A stretch of 64,000 bases of DNA from Bemisia tabaci. Taxonomy: Eukaryota; Arthropoda; Insecta; Hemiptera; Aleyrodidae. Location of the stretch: positions 16,678,001 to 16,742,000 of the forward strand of contig NC_092801.1 of NCBI RefSeq assembly GCF_918797505.1, written 5' to 3'. Positions 53,230 to 64,000 of the stretch are shown in pieces. How positions within the stretch are numbered: position 1 is the stretch's first letter; every line of letters starts with the position of its first letter. A program made the position numbers and the translations under genes. The notes beneath the pieces were generated by a model. The model ran no database searches. It was not told the DNA's origin and worked only from the letters and a program-made list of their open reading frames with translations.

Positions 53230-53383
53230 AATCAGATTTAAGCTAAAATCAAAAGGAAATCCGCTCAAATTAAGAGGCTAGGTTCTTGTTTTAAGCTTAA
53301 ATCTGATTGAATCAAGAGTATTTTTTCTTGTCGATGTTTTTAAGAGTCTGGACTCCAAATCTAATGTGTTTTTTTTCCAGTGT
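53090..53383. mobile_element. Family A MITE with (AT)n expansion
   Basis: ACACTGGAAAAAAAAAC to TTTTTTTTCCAGTGT. An AT microsatellite at about 53149-53217 replaces part of the left arm. Confidence 0.85.
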
Positions 53384-53394
53384 ACAATTTCAAC

Positions 53395-53887
53395 AGGGTG
53401 TCTGCTAAAACAGGCGGGCCAAAAATCAGTACCTACTTCTACAGTTCTTTTTCAGTGCATTCCCAAAAAATCCAGTGCCTCCTCAATAGAAAAATTCAGT
53501 ACTTTTTCAGTACCTTCATTTGGCGAAAATCGAAAAGTTTCAAAAATTTGAATTCCTCGCTTGAATTGAGACAAAAATGACAAAACATGAAAAAAATTCC
53601 GGACCTTTGCGGAATTTTCGCACTTTTCCAGTATTTCCGGACCCCCTTTAAAAATCGAGCCAAAAATCAGTGCCTACTTTTATGTACAGTTATTATTTAG
53701 TGCATTCCCAAAAAATTCAGTGCCTCCTCAATAGGAAAATTCAGTACTTTTTCAGTGCCTCCATTTGGCCAAATTCGAAAAATAAAAAAAATTCCGGACC
53801 TGTTGCGGAATTTCCGCACTTTTCCAGTACCTACATCCGGACCCCCCTTAAGAAATCGGTACTATTTCCGGACTAGTAGACACCCTG
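53395..53887. mobile_element. Family D element with internal duplication
   Basis: CAGGGTGTCTGCTAAAACAG to GACTAGTAGACACCCTG; the segment from CCAAAAATCAGT onward is repeated at 53664, making it about 200 bp longer than the copy at 11629. Confidence 0.75.
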
Positions 53888-54107
53888 TTCGATTTCAAGC
53901 GGTGTTCCTGAACGGAAATTCCACAAAAAATCAATGGAACCACTTTCAAACTTCTCAGTCTCATAGTTCAGAGGACATAAGCGTCCATAGTTTCCAAATT
54001 GTCTGACTTCTCTAATTGACGTGTTCCATTGTGCGCCGGCCTGCGTCCCATGTCCCCGCACGCGTCACCGTCACGAACCGAAATAGACCTCCTGGGCCCC
54101 GGCCCCT

Positions 54108-54350
54108 TCCTGCCCTAAGGAAAAGCGCCGTATGAGCATTCGAATGTTGCCAAATTTCCTCTCGGAAAAAAATTATTTAGGAGGAAAGTTATGAATATTT
54201 TTTTTTCGAAATTGATGAATATTTTAGATTAACTTGCGCACAAAATCGTTCGAAAAATTGGAAGAAATATATTGGCAACCTTTATATTTAACTCGTGTTT
54301 TATTAGAGGAAGTTTGGCAACGCCTGGGGGTTCATACGACGTTTTTCCTC
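54108..54350. mobile_element. Family O palindromic repeat (intergenic)
   Basis: CCTAAGGAAAAGCGCCGTAT, GAGCATTCGAATGTTGCC and the right end GGGGGTTCATACGACGTTTT. Confidence 0.65.
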
Positions 54351-54828
54351 AGCTCCGGAGCCGGAGAGTGCCTCCGTGTTCGCCTGTCTCCGGAGAGACG
54401 CTCCCAACGGACCACCGAACGAAGTAAGTACTGACTTTGACTTTTTTTACCAAAAAACGAAGATAGCCCTCACGCAATACTCAGAAGAATCAATCATGTC
54501 TCTTGTCTCTGGGAAAATACGGATTGCTATATAATCATTTCAAGATTTTCCTATTAGGCTGGGAAACAAACTGAATCTACGAGACTCAACAAATGAACAT
54601 TCTTTTCGCGAAAATTGAACTCTTTTTTTTAAGGTCACCGAGTTTTTCACGTGCGGATATGACCGAGGGACAAAGTTCAGAGCCAAAGCTTCAAACAGAT
54701 TAAACGTTCGAGCCTCTTGAATTGCATCTGGTGACGCGGTCGGTCGAAAAGAAATTCGTGAGGCCCAGAAAATTGTGCGTTGCGTCACTGATAAATTGTT
54801 TCTGCTTTCTTTTCGTCGTTTCCCGGAT

Positions 54829-55295
54829 GAAGGAACGTAACTTTATTTCAAGGTTGCAAAATTGACTCAAACAATTCAATTACTTTGCAAGAATACACGT
54901 GTACAATTTTTGTCCACATTTTTTCTGATTTTTGCATGAGATCGGCAGAAAAATTAGTAAAAATTTCAGTTGGAAATTCCCAAAATTCTCCTGGTGAAAA
55001 TGGATTTTGCGAGAGAAAATTTGGCAACATTGGGATGTGTTTACGTTTTGCTTTCTTTTCGTTGTTTCCCGGACGAAGGAAGGTGACTTCATTCCAAGGT
55101 TGCAAAATTGACCCAAACAATTCAATTACTTTGCAAGAATATACCTGTCGCTTTTGGCCCAAATTTTTTCGGATTTTTGCATGAGATCGGCAGAAAAATC
55201 AGTGAAAATTTCAGTTGAAAATTCCCAAAACTCTCCTGTTGAAAATGGAATTTGCGAGGGGAGATTTGGCAACATTGGGATGTATTTACGTTCTT
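54829..55295. repeat. Tandem pair of family P repeats
   Basis: Two head-to-tail copies, about 54829-55047 and 55072-55295, both with AAGGTTGCAAAATTGAC, TGCATGAGATCGGCAGAAAA and TTTGGCAACATTGGGATGT. Related to 9350-9610. Confidence 0.75.
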
Positions 55296-55539
55296 TCAAG
55301 AGAGGAACCGCGTTTTCCGCACAGTCCGGGCGCATACCGACGAACGGCGCGCGCGTAGTTGTGTAACAACGCGATCTGAAGAGGTGCGAGCGAGCAGCGA
55401 GATTGATGCTGAGAAAAAAAATCATAACAATTAACACCTTGTTGTTTCCGCCGCGGGCCGACACTCAGTGGATTAAGCCGATGGACCACTAGACAAGATA
55501 CGAATTTCAGCATTCTGATACTTGTAGTAGCGCAACGTA

Positions 55540-55670
55540 GTATACGTGCAATGCATGAAGTATCCTGCAGACTTGTAAGGCGCTATACTGTGCGACACGG
55601 TGCGTTGCGCGTATCGTGCTGTAAGCGCAATGCACGAAGTATCCTGCGGTCTTGTAAGGCGCTACTCGCG
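55540..55670. repeat. Tandem AAGTATCCTGC repeats
   Basis: CAATGCATGAAGTATCCTGC with CTTGTAAGGCGCTA and a second CAATGCACGAAGTATCCTGC about 75 bp on. The core resembles families J and V. Confidence 0.65.
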
Positions 55671-55743
55671 CCGTGCCAGCTCCGCGCCGGCCGCACTGTG
55701 TTTGTTGCGATTATTCAAACAAACTTGCGGTGTCCGCGGTTTT

Positions 55744-56243
55744 NNNNNNNNNNNNNNNNNNNNNNNNNNNNNNNNNNNNNNNNNNNNNNNNNNNNNNNNN
55801 NNNNNNNNNNNNNNNNNNNNNNNNNNNNNNNNNNNNNNNNNNNNNNNNNNNNNNNNNNNNNNNNNNNNNNNNNNNNNNNNNNNNNNNNNNNNNNNNNNNN
55901 NNNNNNNNNNNNNNNNNNNNNNNNNNNNNNNNNNNNNNNNNNNNNNNNNNNNNNNNNNNNNNNNNNNNNNNNNNNNNNNNNNNNNNNNNNNNNNNNNNNN
56001 NNNNNNNNNNNNNNNNNNNNNNNNNNNNNNNNNNNNNNNNNNNNNNNNNNNNNNNNNNNNNNNNNNNNNNNNNNNNNNNNNNNNNNNNNNNNNNNNNNNN
56101 NNNNNNNNNNNNNNNNNNNNNNNNNNNNNNNNNNNNNNNNNNNNNNNNNNNNNNNNNNNNNNNNNNNNNNNNNNNNNNNNNNNNNNNNNNNNNNNNNNNN
56201 NNNNNNNNNNNNNNNNNNNNNNNNNNNNNNNNNNNNNNNNNNN
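55744..56243. other. Assembly gap, exactly 500 N
   Basis: A run of 500 N, a round number normally used for gaps of unknown size. Open frames spanning it are meaningless. The missing first coding exon of SPRTN may lie in this gap. Confidence 0.98.
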
Positions 56244-56352
56244 TTGCGCATTGTACGTTGAGACAAACGTCAATCTCCAATCAGCTCTGAATTCGCACCC
56301 CTCAACAGGTTAATACATGCAGTCGTGCGGCACCATTGGTGTGTAACGCGTT

Positions 56353-56632
56353 GTGGAGTCCACCTCTACATCAAAACAAACTCTCCGTGCAAAGGTTGGG
56401 AGCAAATACATTGACAGGGCTGCCACCTTGTTTGGAAACTCCTAAACTGGAAACACAGCAACCCTGCTAATGTATTTGCTCCCTATCTTTGCGATAGAGA
56501 GTTTGTCTTGATTTTGATGTGGACTTTCAGGGTAGAATGGGATATTCCCTCCATTACCATATCAACTTTAGGAGCTTTTTTGAGCCTTGGAGTTGATTTC
56601 AGAGAAAACCTGTAGCACCCTTGTGTTCCTCC
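56353..56632. mobile_element. Family B foldback, truncated
   Basis: Core and right inner arm only: GTCCACCTCTACATCAAAAC, GACAGGGCTGCCACC, AGCAACCCTGCTAATG, GAGAAAACCTGTAGCACC. Both outer termini are lost; the left side may run toward the gap. Confidence 0.75.
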
Positions 56633-56705
56633 AGGTTTGTAATGAAACCATCATGATTTTTGTGCCATTTTACCACCCTGTGCGTCAAGTTTGACATTGT
56701 AGATG

Positions 56706-56960
56706 AATTAAGGGGCTTGGAAGACAAGGTGCGTAAGTGCAGTTTTTTAAAAATTCGAGATGTTAACTATTTTATCTAAAATTAGTCTAAAAATATATTC
56801 CATGGGAAATTCACCACCCTTATATAATTTTCAAGCATGAGAAAGTGAGTTGGAATTTTCTTTCCTTCATAAGGCGCCATGTAATTTTGAAACTTTCAAC
56901 TCATATTTTGCGAAATTGCCAAAACTGCACACATCCCCTCGTCCATCAAGCCCCTCAATT
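56706..56960. repeat. Imperfect inverted repeat upstream of SPRTN exon
   Basis: AATTAAGGGGCTTGGAAGAC with AAGTGCAGTTTT at the left, against AAAACTGCACACATCCCC and ATCAAGCCCCTCAATT at the right. Probably a MITE ending about 46 bp before the exon at 57007. Confidence 0.6.
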
Positions 56961-57006
56961 GAAGCATTAATATAAAATGAATGTCTGTTGTTTTTGCTTT
57001 CTGTAG

Positions 57007-57263
57007 CCCAACAAAGAAAATCTAATTTTTCAACGCGACTTGGATAAGTTCAGCAGCGAATCAGGATCCAAAGGAAAATCCCGGAAACCTAGTCCTAAGC
57101 AGCCTAGCAAGGAAGTTGAAAAACTTACCTCTCTGAATGATTCCTCATGGGAGGTGATTGATCCAACCCCTGATATATTTGCACTCTTTGGTGAATTCAA
57201 CAAACGCTTTTTTTGGGGCAGATTAGACGCTGTTGAAGTCAAATGGAGCAAGCAGATGACAAG
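57007..57263 (+). CDS. SPRTN: SPRTN exon with start of SprT domain
   Basis: Acceptor CTTTCTGTAG|CCC keeps frame back to PNKENLIFQRDLDKF. A Ser/Lys-rich linker precedes SSWEVIDPTPDIFALF and KWSKQMT. Vertebrate proteins have about 30 residues before this point including the start Met, none of which I find in 56244-57006. Donor AAG|GTAAAA. Confidence 0.88.
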
Positions 57264-60200
57264 GTAAAACTCCTCAAGTTTTCTTTTGATTATGTGACTT
57301 AACTTAAATGATGCCTCATGCAGGGAGAAGGTTTTGAATTCTTTGCTTTACTTTGTCCCTTGGTTATTTTATCAATGCATTCCATCTGAATGTATGTGCC
57401 ACAGGCAATGAACAATCGCCGGCAATTTGCAAGCCAGTAGTGAATAAATGTAAGAAATCATAAAATTAAGAAGTAGAAGAACAAGTTTAGAGTGTTGATT
57501 GTGTTGCCTATGCAAATGGACACTTCTTTCTCCATGAAAACATGGTAGAAGTAGGCACATTCGAAAGAGCGTGCAGTAAACTCAGTGGCATTAGTTGGGT
57601 TGAGATCGGTCAGGCAACTAAACTAGTTTCGAGACAAAGCATGGAGTATCACCAAAAATGAAGGCTCTCCAAGCGGAGCTCATGCTTTTGAAGACCATAA
57701 CCCTTAAAAATTGCTTCACAGCTTTGCGTATTATTGCGATTTATCGAAAAATCTTGTGAACCCCTTGCAAATTGCAGACGATTCTTAATTGCCTGTGTCA
57801 TACGCATTTATCTGTCGAATTGCACCAGTTTTAAGCTAATTAGAATTTGACCTGTGCCTTTACATGCTGTAGACATGCTCAGATATACAGTGGAAGGATA
57901 TAATATGCAAAATAGCTCAAATTTTTTAACAAAACACCCAACAAAGACTGAAGCAAAATAAACTAGAAAATGCTGGAACATTTCCAGGTGGTATCGAATC
58001 GACCCTTCTCTTCTTTGCAAGTCAGGCTTCTCCTTTGAGAAAGGGTTTCAAATTCGAGTTAGGATCAATGCTGAAAGTAGAACTATCATAGTGTAATTAT
58101 TTGTGCTACCCATAAAAAACAAAATCCAACTATCATGAAGCTCTTCAACTTACTTTTCAGTTCCTAATTTTTTTTTCTTTCTTTTAGCTGTGCAGGTATA
58201 TGCTACTACCAAGGAAGAATGGGGTTGTGTTCTGTGAGGTTGAGCGAGCCCCTACTGAAACTTCGACCTCGCAGCGATCTCATAAATACATTGTTGGTGA
58301 GTCTTTCGAACTTTGTCTTCATCTGCAGAAAACCATTCCGTTTATTTATCATTTGAAAATGCAGGAATTCTTGAATACCTAGACTCTCAGCCATTAAATT
58401 AAACTCATTTGTGCAAAAGAAACCAGCGTACACCAGTAGCTTTGAGAATGAATCTATCTGCTTGAGAGATAGATCATATTTTAGGATTGCAATTTGAAAA
58501 CTGGATCAGGATTAATTTGATACTCATCACTGCGATAAATGGAGAACCAAGTGACAAAAGATTTGACTTGGTTTGAAATAGATGAAAGGTTTCTCCTGAA
58601 AATTGGCTCCAAGCTTGGATCGAAGTAAGCAAACGAAAGCTGTGCCCCTATTTGTATCCGTAAATAATAGAATCTTGAATTTTGTACGCTCCTGGTTTCA
58701 GCCTTGTCTAACAACCTTTTCTACCAATGTATATGTCTATCTAACATATTGGTATGTAGATGGATTACACATACCGAAAAAAAGGTAAAAACAAAAATTT
58801 TCTAAGAAAACATCAGCAGGACTCCTGATAAAACAGGAAAAACTTTCAAAATAACACACTGTTGGCTAAAGTAGAAAATCATAAGATTATTGCAATATCT
58901 GGAAGTTTTTACAAAGTTTTGGAACATATTGTCCAAACAAGAGAGACTAATTATGAAAAATTTTACCATTCCAGCACGAAATGATCCATGCTTACCTGTT
59001 TGTAACTGCCAACAACAGAGATCGCGATGGTCATGGACCTGAGTTCCACAAGCACATGGGCCGCATCAATAAAGAAGCTGGCACCAAAATTACGGCAAGT
59101 ATACTATCTTAACAAATTTGGGAAGAATCCCAACTCTTTTTCCATTGAACTTGAATCCAAGGTGTGAATAAGAAACAGAAGAAGCTATTCATCGCTCATT
59201 AAACCTCTTCAACTCTTCTCTGAATTCAAGTCCTAGACTATCCTCGATGCTGTTCCTCCGTTTGTTCTCAAGTGCCCAAAAGCTATCGATTTATCTCCAG
59301 AAAAAAGTTTTAAAGATTCTTGAACCTTCAAATTGTAGGTTCAGTTCTGTAGAATCCCAGTCACAATCATTAATTTGCTTGTTTTTCTCTCAATTAAGTG
59401 TATAGAAAATCTATTACTTACATGCGACTCTCACCTCTGCTGTCTTTAGTTATCCCCTGGGCTAAGGTATTTTACCACGTTTAGCAAAAAGGAACCAAGT
59501 CATATTGAGCTGATTTTGAGAAAACCGAAGTGAAAGGTCATGTGCTCTTGTTTTCAGAAACTACTTGGCACTACTGAAGTTAGAATTTTCTCCGACCAAT
59601 GTTTTCGTTTGTGATTTAACCACACCAAAAAAACTGAAATCAATGCTGTACCTGCTTGCTCAAAGTTTTGAAGTCCTTTTGACAAATTTTGGGTTCTACT
59701 CTAACAGTGAATGTAAGTGAATCTACCATATCTGTCTCTGATAACTAATCTTGTGTTTTATACAGGTTTATCACTCATTCCACGATGAAGTGCGATTGTA
59801 CCAACAGCACTGGTGGCGATGCAACGGTCCATGCCGTGATCGCAAGCCGTACTATGGTTATGTGAGGCGTGCCAAAAACCGTGCCCCGGGACCATACGAT
59901 TTCTGGTATGGCGACCATCATGCAGAGTGTGGGGGAACATTCATCAAAATTAAGGAGCCAGAAAATTATGGAAAAAAAGAAAAGAAACCGAAAAGCTCGT
60001 CCAGTAAGTACTTTTACACAGGACACAATCTCTATAAGTCTTCTAAAAGAATGTCCTAAATCGTCGTGCCTCTGATGTAAGGGCGTATCACAATTTTCAC
60101 GTGAGCAATGTTTTACTTAAGAATCCATGCTTCCTGATGCTCATGGGGAAATTGGACGTATTTATGCTAAAAGGAACTATGTTACATGCAAATCCTATGC

Positions 60201-61429
60201 ACTTAATTCGTTTTAGCATAAATACGTCCGATTGAGGTATGCCCTTATGTCAGAGAAGCAACGATATGTGTATCTTATCGTAGTTTCTGTATTCATTGCG
60301 TACTCATTGTTTAGATAACAATTTTAAAATGCAAAAAATGGGGAAAACTGTTTATTGAGGTACAGATCAATGTTTTATACATTATTAATCCCCTACACAA
60401 ATTTTCGTGTGAAAACTGTCGTCAAAATGAGTAAACAGTTGTCCTGCATGTTAACGAAGTTGGTATTTTCATCAACCAATCAGAGCCCGGTGGCCTATTT
60501 ACAGGACTGTCGATGGGTTTCACTCTCTCACCCAGAATTGTCAACAGGTTAGATAACGTGGTCCGGACATAATTACGAAACTGTTAATGAAAATTAAATT
60601 TCATTTAATTACAGGCGATTTGGCGGGTTAGGCTAGCTCACGTCCATTTATGCACAGACGGAGAACGAAAATTTGTTTTCATGACGTATTTTGTTAAACT
60701 GTTTACGGATTTTGTCTACAGTTGACGAACAAAAATTTGCTTATTGACACTTTTATCTACGTTTCACTTTTTACTGTTTACTTACCTGAGCTGACACTTT
60801 TTCATAAAAAAAAAGGAATAGTAATTTAAATTATACCGCAGCGCTAAGGAAGAATGCCTTATGAGCCTTTAGATGTTGCCCTCATTACTTATTTCCTTCA
60901 ATGAAGAACAAATTTTTTACCAAAATTTATTGAAAACGTTAACTTAATCTTTTTTATTTAACTGGTAGAAACAACGTATATAATTCGTAATGTGTGGCAG
61001 TTTACAATAAATAGTTTTAAAAAACAAATACATTTTGAATATTGTGAAAATATTGTTATTCTCAAATTTTTCAGACAATTTTGTTTGTCAATCTAAAGTG
61101 TGTATCCGAAAATTTCAAGGAAAAATATATTTTTGAATTGGGTGCTTTGCTTGTATATCTGTCAGTATTTATTTGAAATGTTGACAAACTATAGAAAGCA
61201 TGAAGATAAATATCTATAGTGCTATCTATTGTTTTTAAAAAAATTAATATTTATGTTTATCCATCTCATTTATATTTTTATTTTCATTACATATTTTTAG
61301 CTTTAAATTAATACAATGTCAGAACTCTCATTGATCGTGAGATGTTTAAGCATTTCTTTGCTTTCATAGTTTGTCCTCACTGACTGATATTTAAAGACAA
61401 TCAAAGGAATATTCATTAATAGATAAATC

Positions 61430-61467
<38 letters not shown>

Positions 61468-63140
61468 ATGATGCTCCTTTCGAAGTGAGGCCCACTAGCA
61501 GCCTCTTTGCACTTTCCCCTTCTATACTATGCCACTGTTGGCCCAATGCCAGCATGATGTTGTCACCTAGAAAGATAAAAATATTTAGTTTTCCATAGAG
61601 CCTTTATTATTTATTAAAAGCTAAAAGTGCTGCTTGCTTATATGCACCCTGTTGTATAATTTTTCATCTGATGACGATTTTATTTTTTGAGTTTTCAAAT
61701 CTTCACCGATTAATTTTCTTTTGCCTCCCTGTTTCAGCTTCCTCCAATCCCAAGTCGTCCAAGTCTAGCGCTAAAGACATCAGGAACTTCTTTCCACAAC
61801 CATCCACATCCACAAGCTCTAGCTCTAGCCAAGTAAACCCTAGTCCTAGTTCAGTTGCTGCCAAAATTTATGGATTCAATGATCTGAACGAACCTTCGAA
61901 CCCAACCGTTAGTGCATCCGCTACAACAAACTCTAACATAGTCGGGTTCCATGATCTTACTTCCAGCAACTCCAATGGATTAAGCAACTCTACCAGTAGT
62001 CGAGGTAAAATTGGAACGGCATCGTCAGGTAGAACCTTAGGAACAAGCAATTCGGGAAGCACCCCTGGAAATTACAGGAATGCAGGAAGAACTGCTGGCG
62101 GGGGATTGAAAAACAAAGGTAGCAGCACTGTCTTAGTTCCTCCCAAGACGCAAACCAAAACAAAAGTCAGTGCAGAAGAGCCCCAAGAGGTGAAAAAGGT
62201 TGATAATCCTTTGAATATTGACAGGTTCCAAGCATTTAAATCCAATGGGCAAGTACTTGGTGGTAATGCAAATGACAGATCAAGGAGTCGTCTGCTGGCG
62301 ATGTTCTCGAATCAAGAGCGAGAGAAGCAGAAGCAAAGAACACGACAGAGTCCAATGCAAAAAACACACCGGAGTCCGGTGCAAGAAACTAAGCAGAGTC
62401 CAACTCAAAAGTTACAAGAAAGTCCGACTGTTGATAGCCGGCGAATGATAGATTGCTCCTCCCCAACAAAATCGACTGTCAGCCCACTTAGTAGCTTGCA
62501 AATGCGCAATTTTCCCTCCTCCAATAGCAAAAAAGGTAGCACCAAAGCATCTCGTGATAAATTTCTTGCATCCTTCTCTACTTCAAGTACTACACCAAAC
62601 TCAGACTCGGATGCTAGATTAACAGTTAAAAGACGATCAGTGTCTGATAGTACAAACTCTCCTGATGTAGAAAGGGAGTGTCCCACCAAAAAACCGCTTT
62701 TTAGTGTTGAAACTATTTGTCTTGATACTCCAGAGAAGGATATGGTACCTTGTCCAGTTTGCTCAATGAAAGTCAGTCGTAACACCGTAAATGATCATCT
62801 TGATAGCTGTGTTGGATTTTTACCTGGCCCATCCTCTGAGTATCAGCCTACTAACATTGATCAAGCACAATCCTCTAATTCGGTGAATGGAATAGTAAAT
62901 ATTGTAGAATCGAAGGATGCCATTCCCCCAAAGAGGCAATTTGATCAAGACATTTACATCTCAGATGAAGAGGATGAAACTACGAATGGTCAAGATGACC
63001 GATTCAATGTCACAGATTATAATCTAGGCTCCGAGCCACAAGTTCCTTGCCCTTGCTGTAATAATTTAGTGTCCAGTGATAATATAAATCAACACTTAGA
63101 TGTCTGTTTGAATGAAATGGCGCTGAGAGATTCCACATAG
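57007..63140 (+). CDS. SPRTN: SPRTN (Spartan) DNA-protein crosslink repair metalloprotease, 5' end missing
   Basis: SPRTN is a replication-linked, DNA-activated zinc protease that digests proteins covalently stuck to DNA and works with p97/VCP, PCNA and ubiquitin. Exons here: 57007-57263, 58188-58296, 58975-59094, 59766-60003 and 61738-63140 (TAG), 708 residues plus a missing N-terminal exon. The SprT domain carries SSWEVIDPTPD, FFWGRLDAVEVKWS, CSVRLSEPLLKLRPRSDL and HEMIHAY, with the third His 19 residues after the first (residues 123, 127 and 142 counted from the exon start). A zinc-binding segment HWWRCNGPC..CGGT and IKIKEPENY follow. The low-complexity tail has an AKDIRNFF PIP-like motif (about 253-260), an SHP-like FKSNGQVLGG (about 408-417) for p97, and two C-terminal UBZ-type fingers (about 580 and 679). 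Vertebrate SPRTN has one UBZ and a shorter tail. Identification is secure. Confidence 0.95.
58188..58296 (+). CDS. SPRTN: SPRTN exon, SprT domain middle
   Basis: Acceptor CTTTTAG; encodes CAGICYYQGRMGLCSVRLSE and LLKLRPRSDLINTLL; donor TTG|GTGAGT in phase 0, exactly before the catalytic HExxH. Confidence 0.93.
58975..59094 (+). CDS. SPRTN: SPRTN catalytic exon (HExxH)
   Basis: Forty codons: HEMIHAYLFVTANN, RDRDGHGPEFHKHM, GRINKEAGTKIT. Contains both zinc His residues, the catalytic Glu and the distal His. The exon ends ACG followed by GCAAGT, so the intron has a GC donor. Confidence 0.93.
59766..60003 (+). CDS. SPRTN: SPRTN exon with zinc-binding subdomain
   Basis: Encodes VYHSFHDEVRLYQQHWWRC, NGPC, PYYGYVRRAKNRAPGPYDF, ECGGTFIKIKEPENY and a Lys/Ser tail. 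Acceptor TTTATACAG, donor TCCA|GTAAGT, phase 1. Reading through the donor would add about 19 unrelated residues. Confidence 0.93.
60058..60270. repeat. Family U palindrome with inner family N hairpin (SPRTN intron)
   Basis: TCTGATGTAAGGGCGTATCA against GGTATGCCCTTATGTCAGAG outside, and GGACGTATTTATGCTAAAAG against TTTTAGCATAAATACGTCC inside. Outer arms resemble the tandem unit at 10260-11360. Confidence 0.65.
60271..61737. other. Last SPRTN intron, remainder
   Basis: AT-rich with a weak family O fragment near 60838-60900 (GCGCTAAGGAAGAATGCC) and a 30-base poly-A run at 61433-61462. No other gene seen. Confidence 0.45.
61738..63140 (+). CDS. SPRTN: SPRTN last exon: partner motifs and two ubiquitin-binding fingers
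   Basis: Acceptor CTGTTTCAG. Ser-rich low complexity; AKDIRNFFPQPS; FKSNGQVLGG; four diverged repeats of a Ser-Pro unit (RQSPMQK, HRSPVQE, KQSPTQK, QESPTVD) that could be proline-directed kinase sites; then CPVCSMKVSRNTVNDHLDSC and, 99 residues later, CPCCNNLVSSDNINQHLDVC, both C2HC UBZ-type. The second ends ten residues before the TAG. Confidence 0.93.
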
Positions 63141-64000
63141 CTCTGTCAAGAATAACGATCCATTTTTGTGTGATATCCAAGTATGAAAATTTTGTACTAG
63201 TTTCAGATGATTTCCAAAACAGCTGAACTAGCTTTCTTCACCCACTGTAATTTCACCTTTTGCTAAACACATTTGATGCTTTTTAATCCTTTACTCCAAA
63301 ATCGTACTGTTGAAGTATCTGTGAATCACCATAAAAATTTGTTTTACAACAAATATTTTTCTGCTGACAGCATTCACTAAGCAAGTGTTTCCATTTTTCT
63401 CTCATCAATTCTTATAAAATATTATACCCTTTCCCCTCTTTCAATTTCTTCATCATGTACTGCGTAGTCATAAGAAGAAAGTGGCACTAATACATCATGA
63501 TATTCTCTTCATTTTTGGATGCATTTACCCATAATCCTCCTGTCAAGATTTTTAACTTGACATCTAGTATCGTGATAATATTTAAATTTTATTTGTCTTT
63601 ATATACAATAGTATTACCATTCAAGTTTGAAGTATTTGACACAAAATGGTAATGAAGTTTGTTTTTATTAAATTGATTAATTGTTAGTCTCAAATTATGT
63701 GACCTCTAAAATTCTGGGAATCAAATCAAAATTTTACCATTCATGAATTTATCTACCCTTCCAGTTAGCCTAGGAACTACCTTACATTACACTTAATGTT
63801 TTTAGTCAAGTTTTATGCCACCTTATAAGCTCTCTTCTCAAGTCAACTCAATTCACAGCATACAAATTGTTGAAAAAGTATTCCACAGTTTGAAAGTTCA
63901 TTCTTATTTTTAAAACTCCTAGCATTAAAAACATTTTTTCTCTTCCTCCATTTTCATTGCTATTATTGTAAGATTTATTACTGCTTCTACTAAGCTAAAC
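63141..64000 (+). other. SPRTN 3' untranslated and downstream region
   Basis: AT-rich with no open frame. No AATAAA is obvious; ATTAAA at 63667-63672 is a possible polyadenylation signal. Confidence 0.45.

Noticed and set aside
55551..56313. Several ~200-residue open frames
   Set aside because: They run through 500 N and are translations of unknown bases.

Overview
The window is nuclear DNA of an animal, most likely an insect. The genes are split by GT-AG introns, the DNA is AT-rich, and the introns and spacers are packed with short palindromic transposon families (MITEs). The repeat style makes me suspect a hemipteran, perhaps a whitefly, but that is a guess. There is no sign of bacterial operons, rRNA, tRNA or CRISPR.

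All recognisable genes are on the + strand. Positions 1405-45501 hold a tandem cluster of three six-exon short-chain dehydrogenase/reductase genes of the retinol dehydrogenase 11/12/13/14 type: copy 1 at 1405-18770, copy 2 at 26188-34694 and copy 3 at 36411-45501. They share the same exon boundaries and phases, so they arose by tandem duplication. Each keeps the TGxxxGIG cofactor loop, NNAG, the catalytic Asn, Ser, Tyr and Lys, and a C-terminal Asp-Cys exon. Copy 1 has two alternative fifth exons about 7.4 kb apart. Copy 2 has an extra G that puts its expected start out of frame. Copy 3 has no visible start codon and carries a tandem array of broken copies of its own second exon. From 57007 to 63140 lies the gene for SPRTN (Spartan), the DNA-protein crosslink protease. 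It has five exons here; the N-terminal exon is not visible and may lie in the 500-N assembly gap at 55744-56243.

The rest is mostly mobile DNA. I could separate about twenty repeat families by their inverted ends, and I name them by letter in the entries. The most striking is a 4.7-kb foldback structure at 12002-16718, between the two alternative exons of copy 1. It has matching ends, arrays of TTTCCATG-type motifs near both ends, and a 0.95-kb inverted repeat that appears to contain pieces of a spliced host gene. Other clear cases are an insertion with an exact 8-bp target duplication (35871-36182), two TTAA-flanked palindromes (2829-3276, 4773-5218), a ~500-bp foldback family with seven near-complete copies or fragments, and two young tandem arrays (19721-20734, 51144-52713).

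The dehydrogenase copies probably act on retinoid-like or other lipid aldehydes and alcohols with NADP(H) or NAD(H). Copies 2 and 3 have lost the arginine that usually marks NADP(H) preference. SPRTN is unrelated to them in function and is simply the neighbour.
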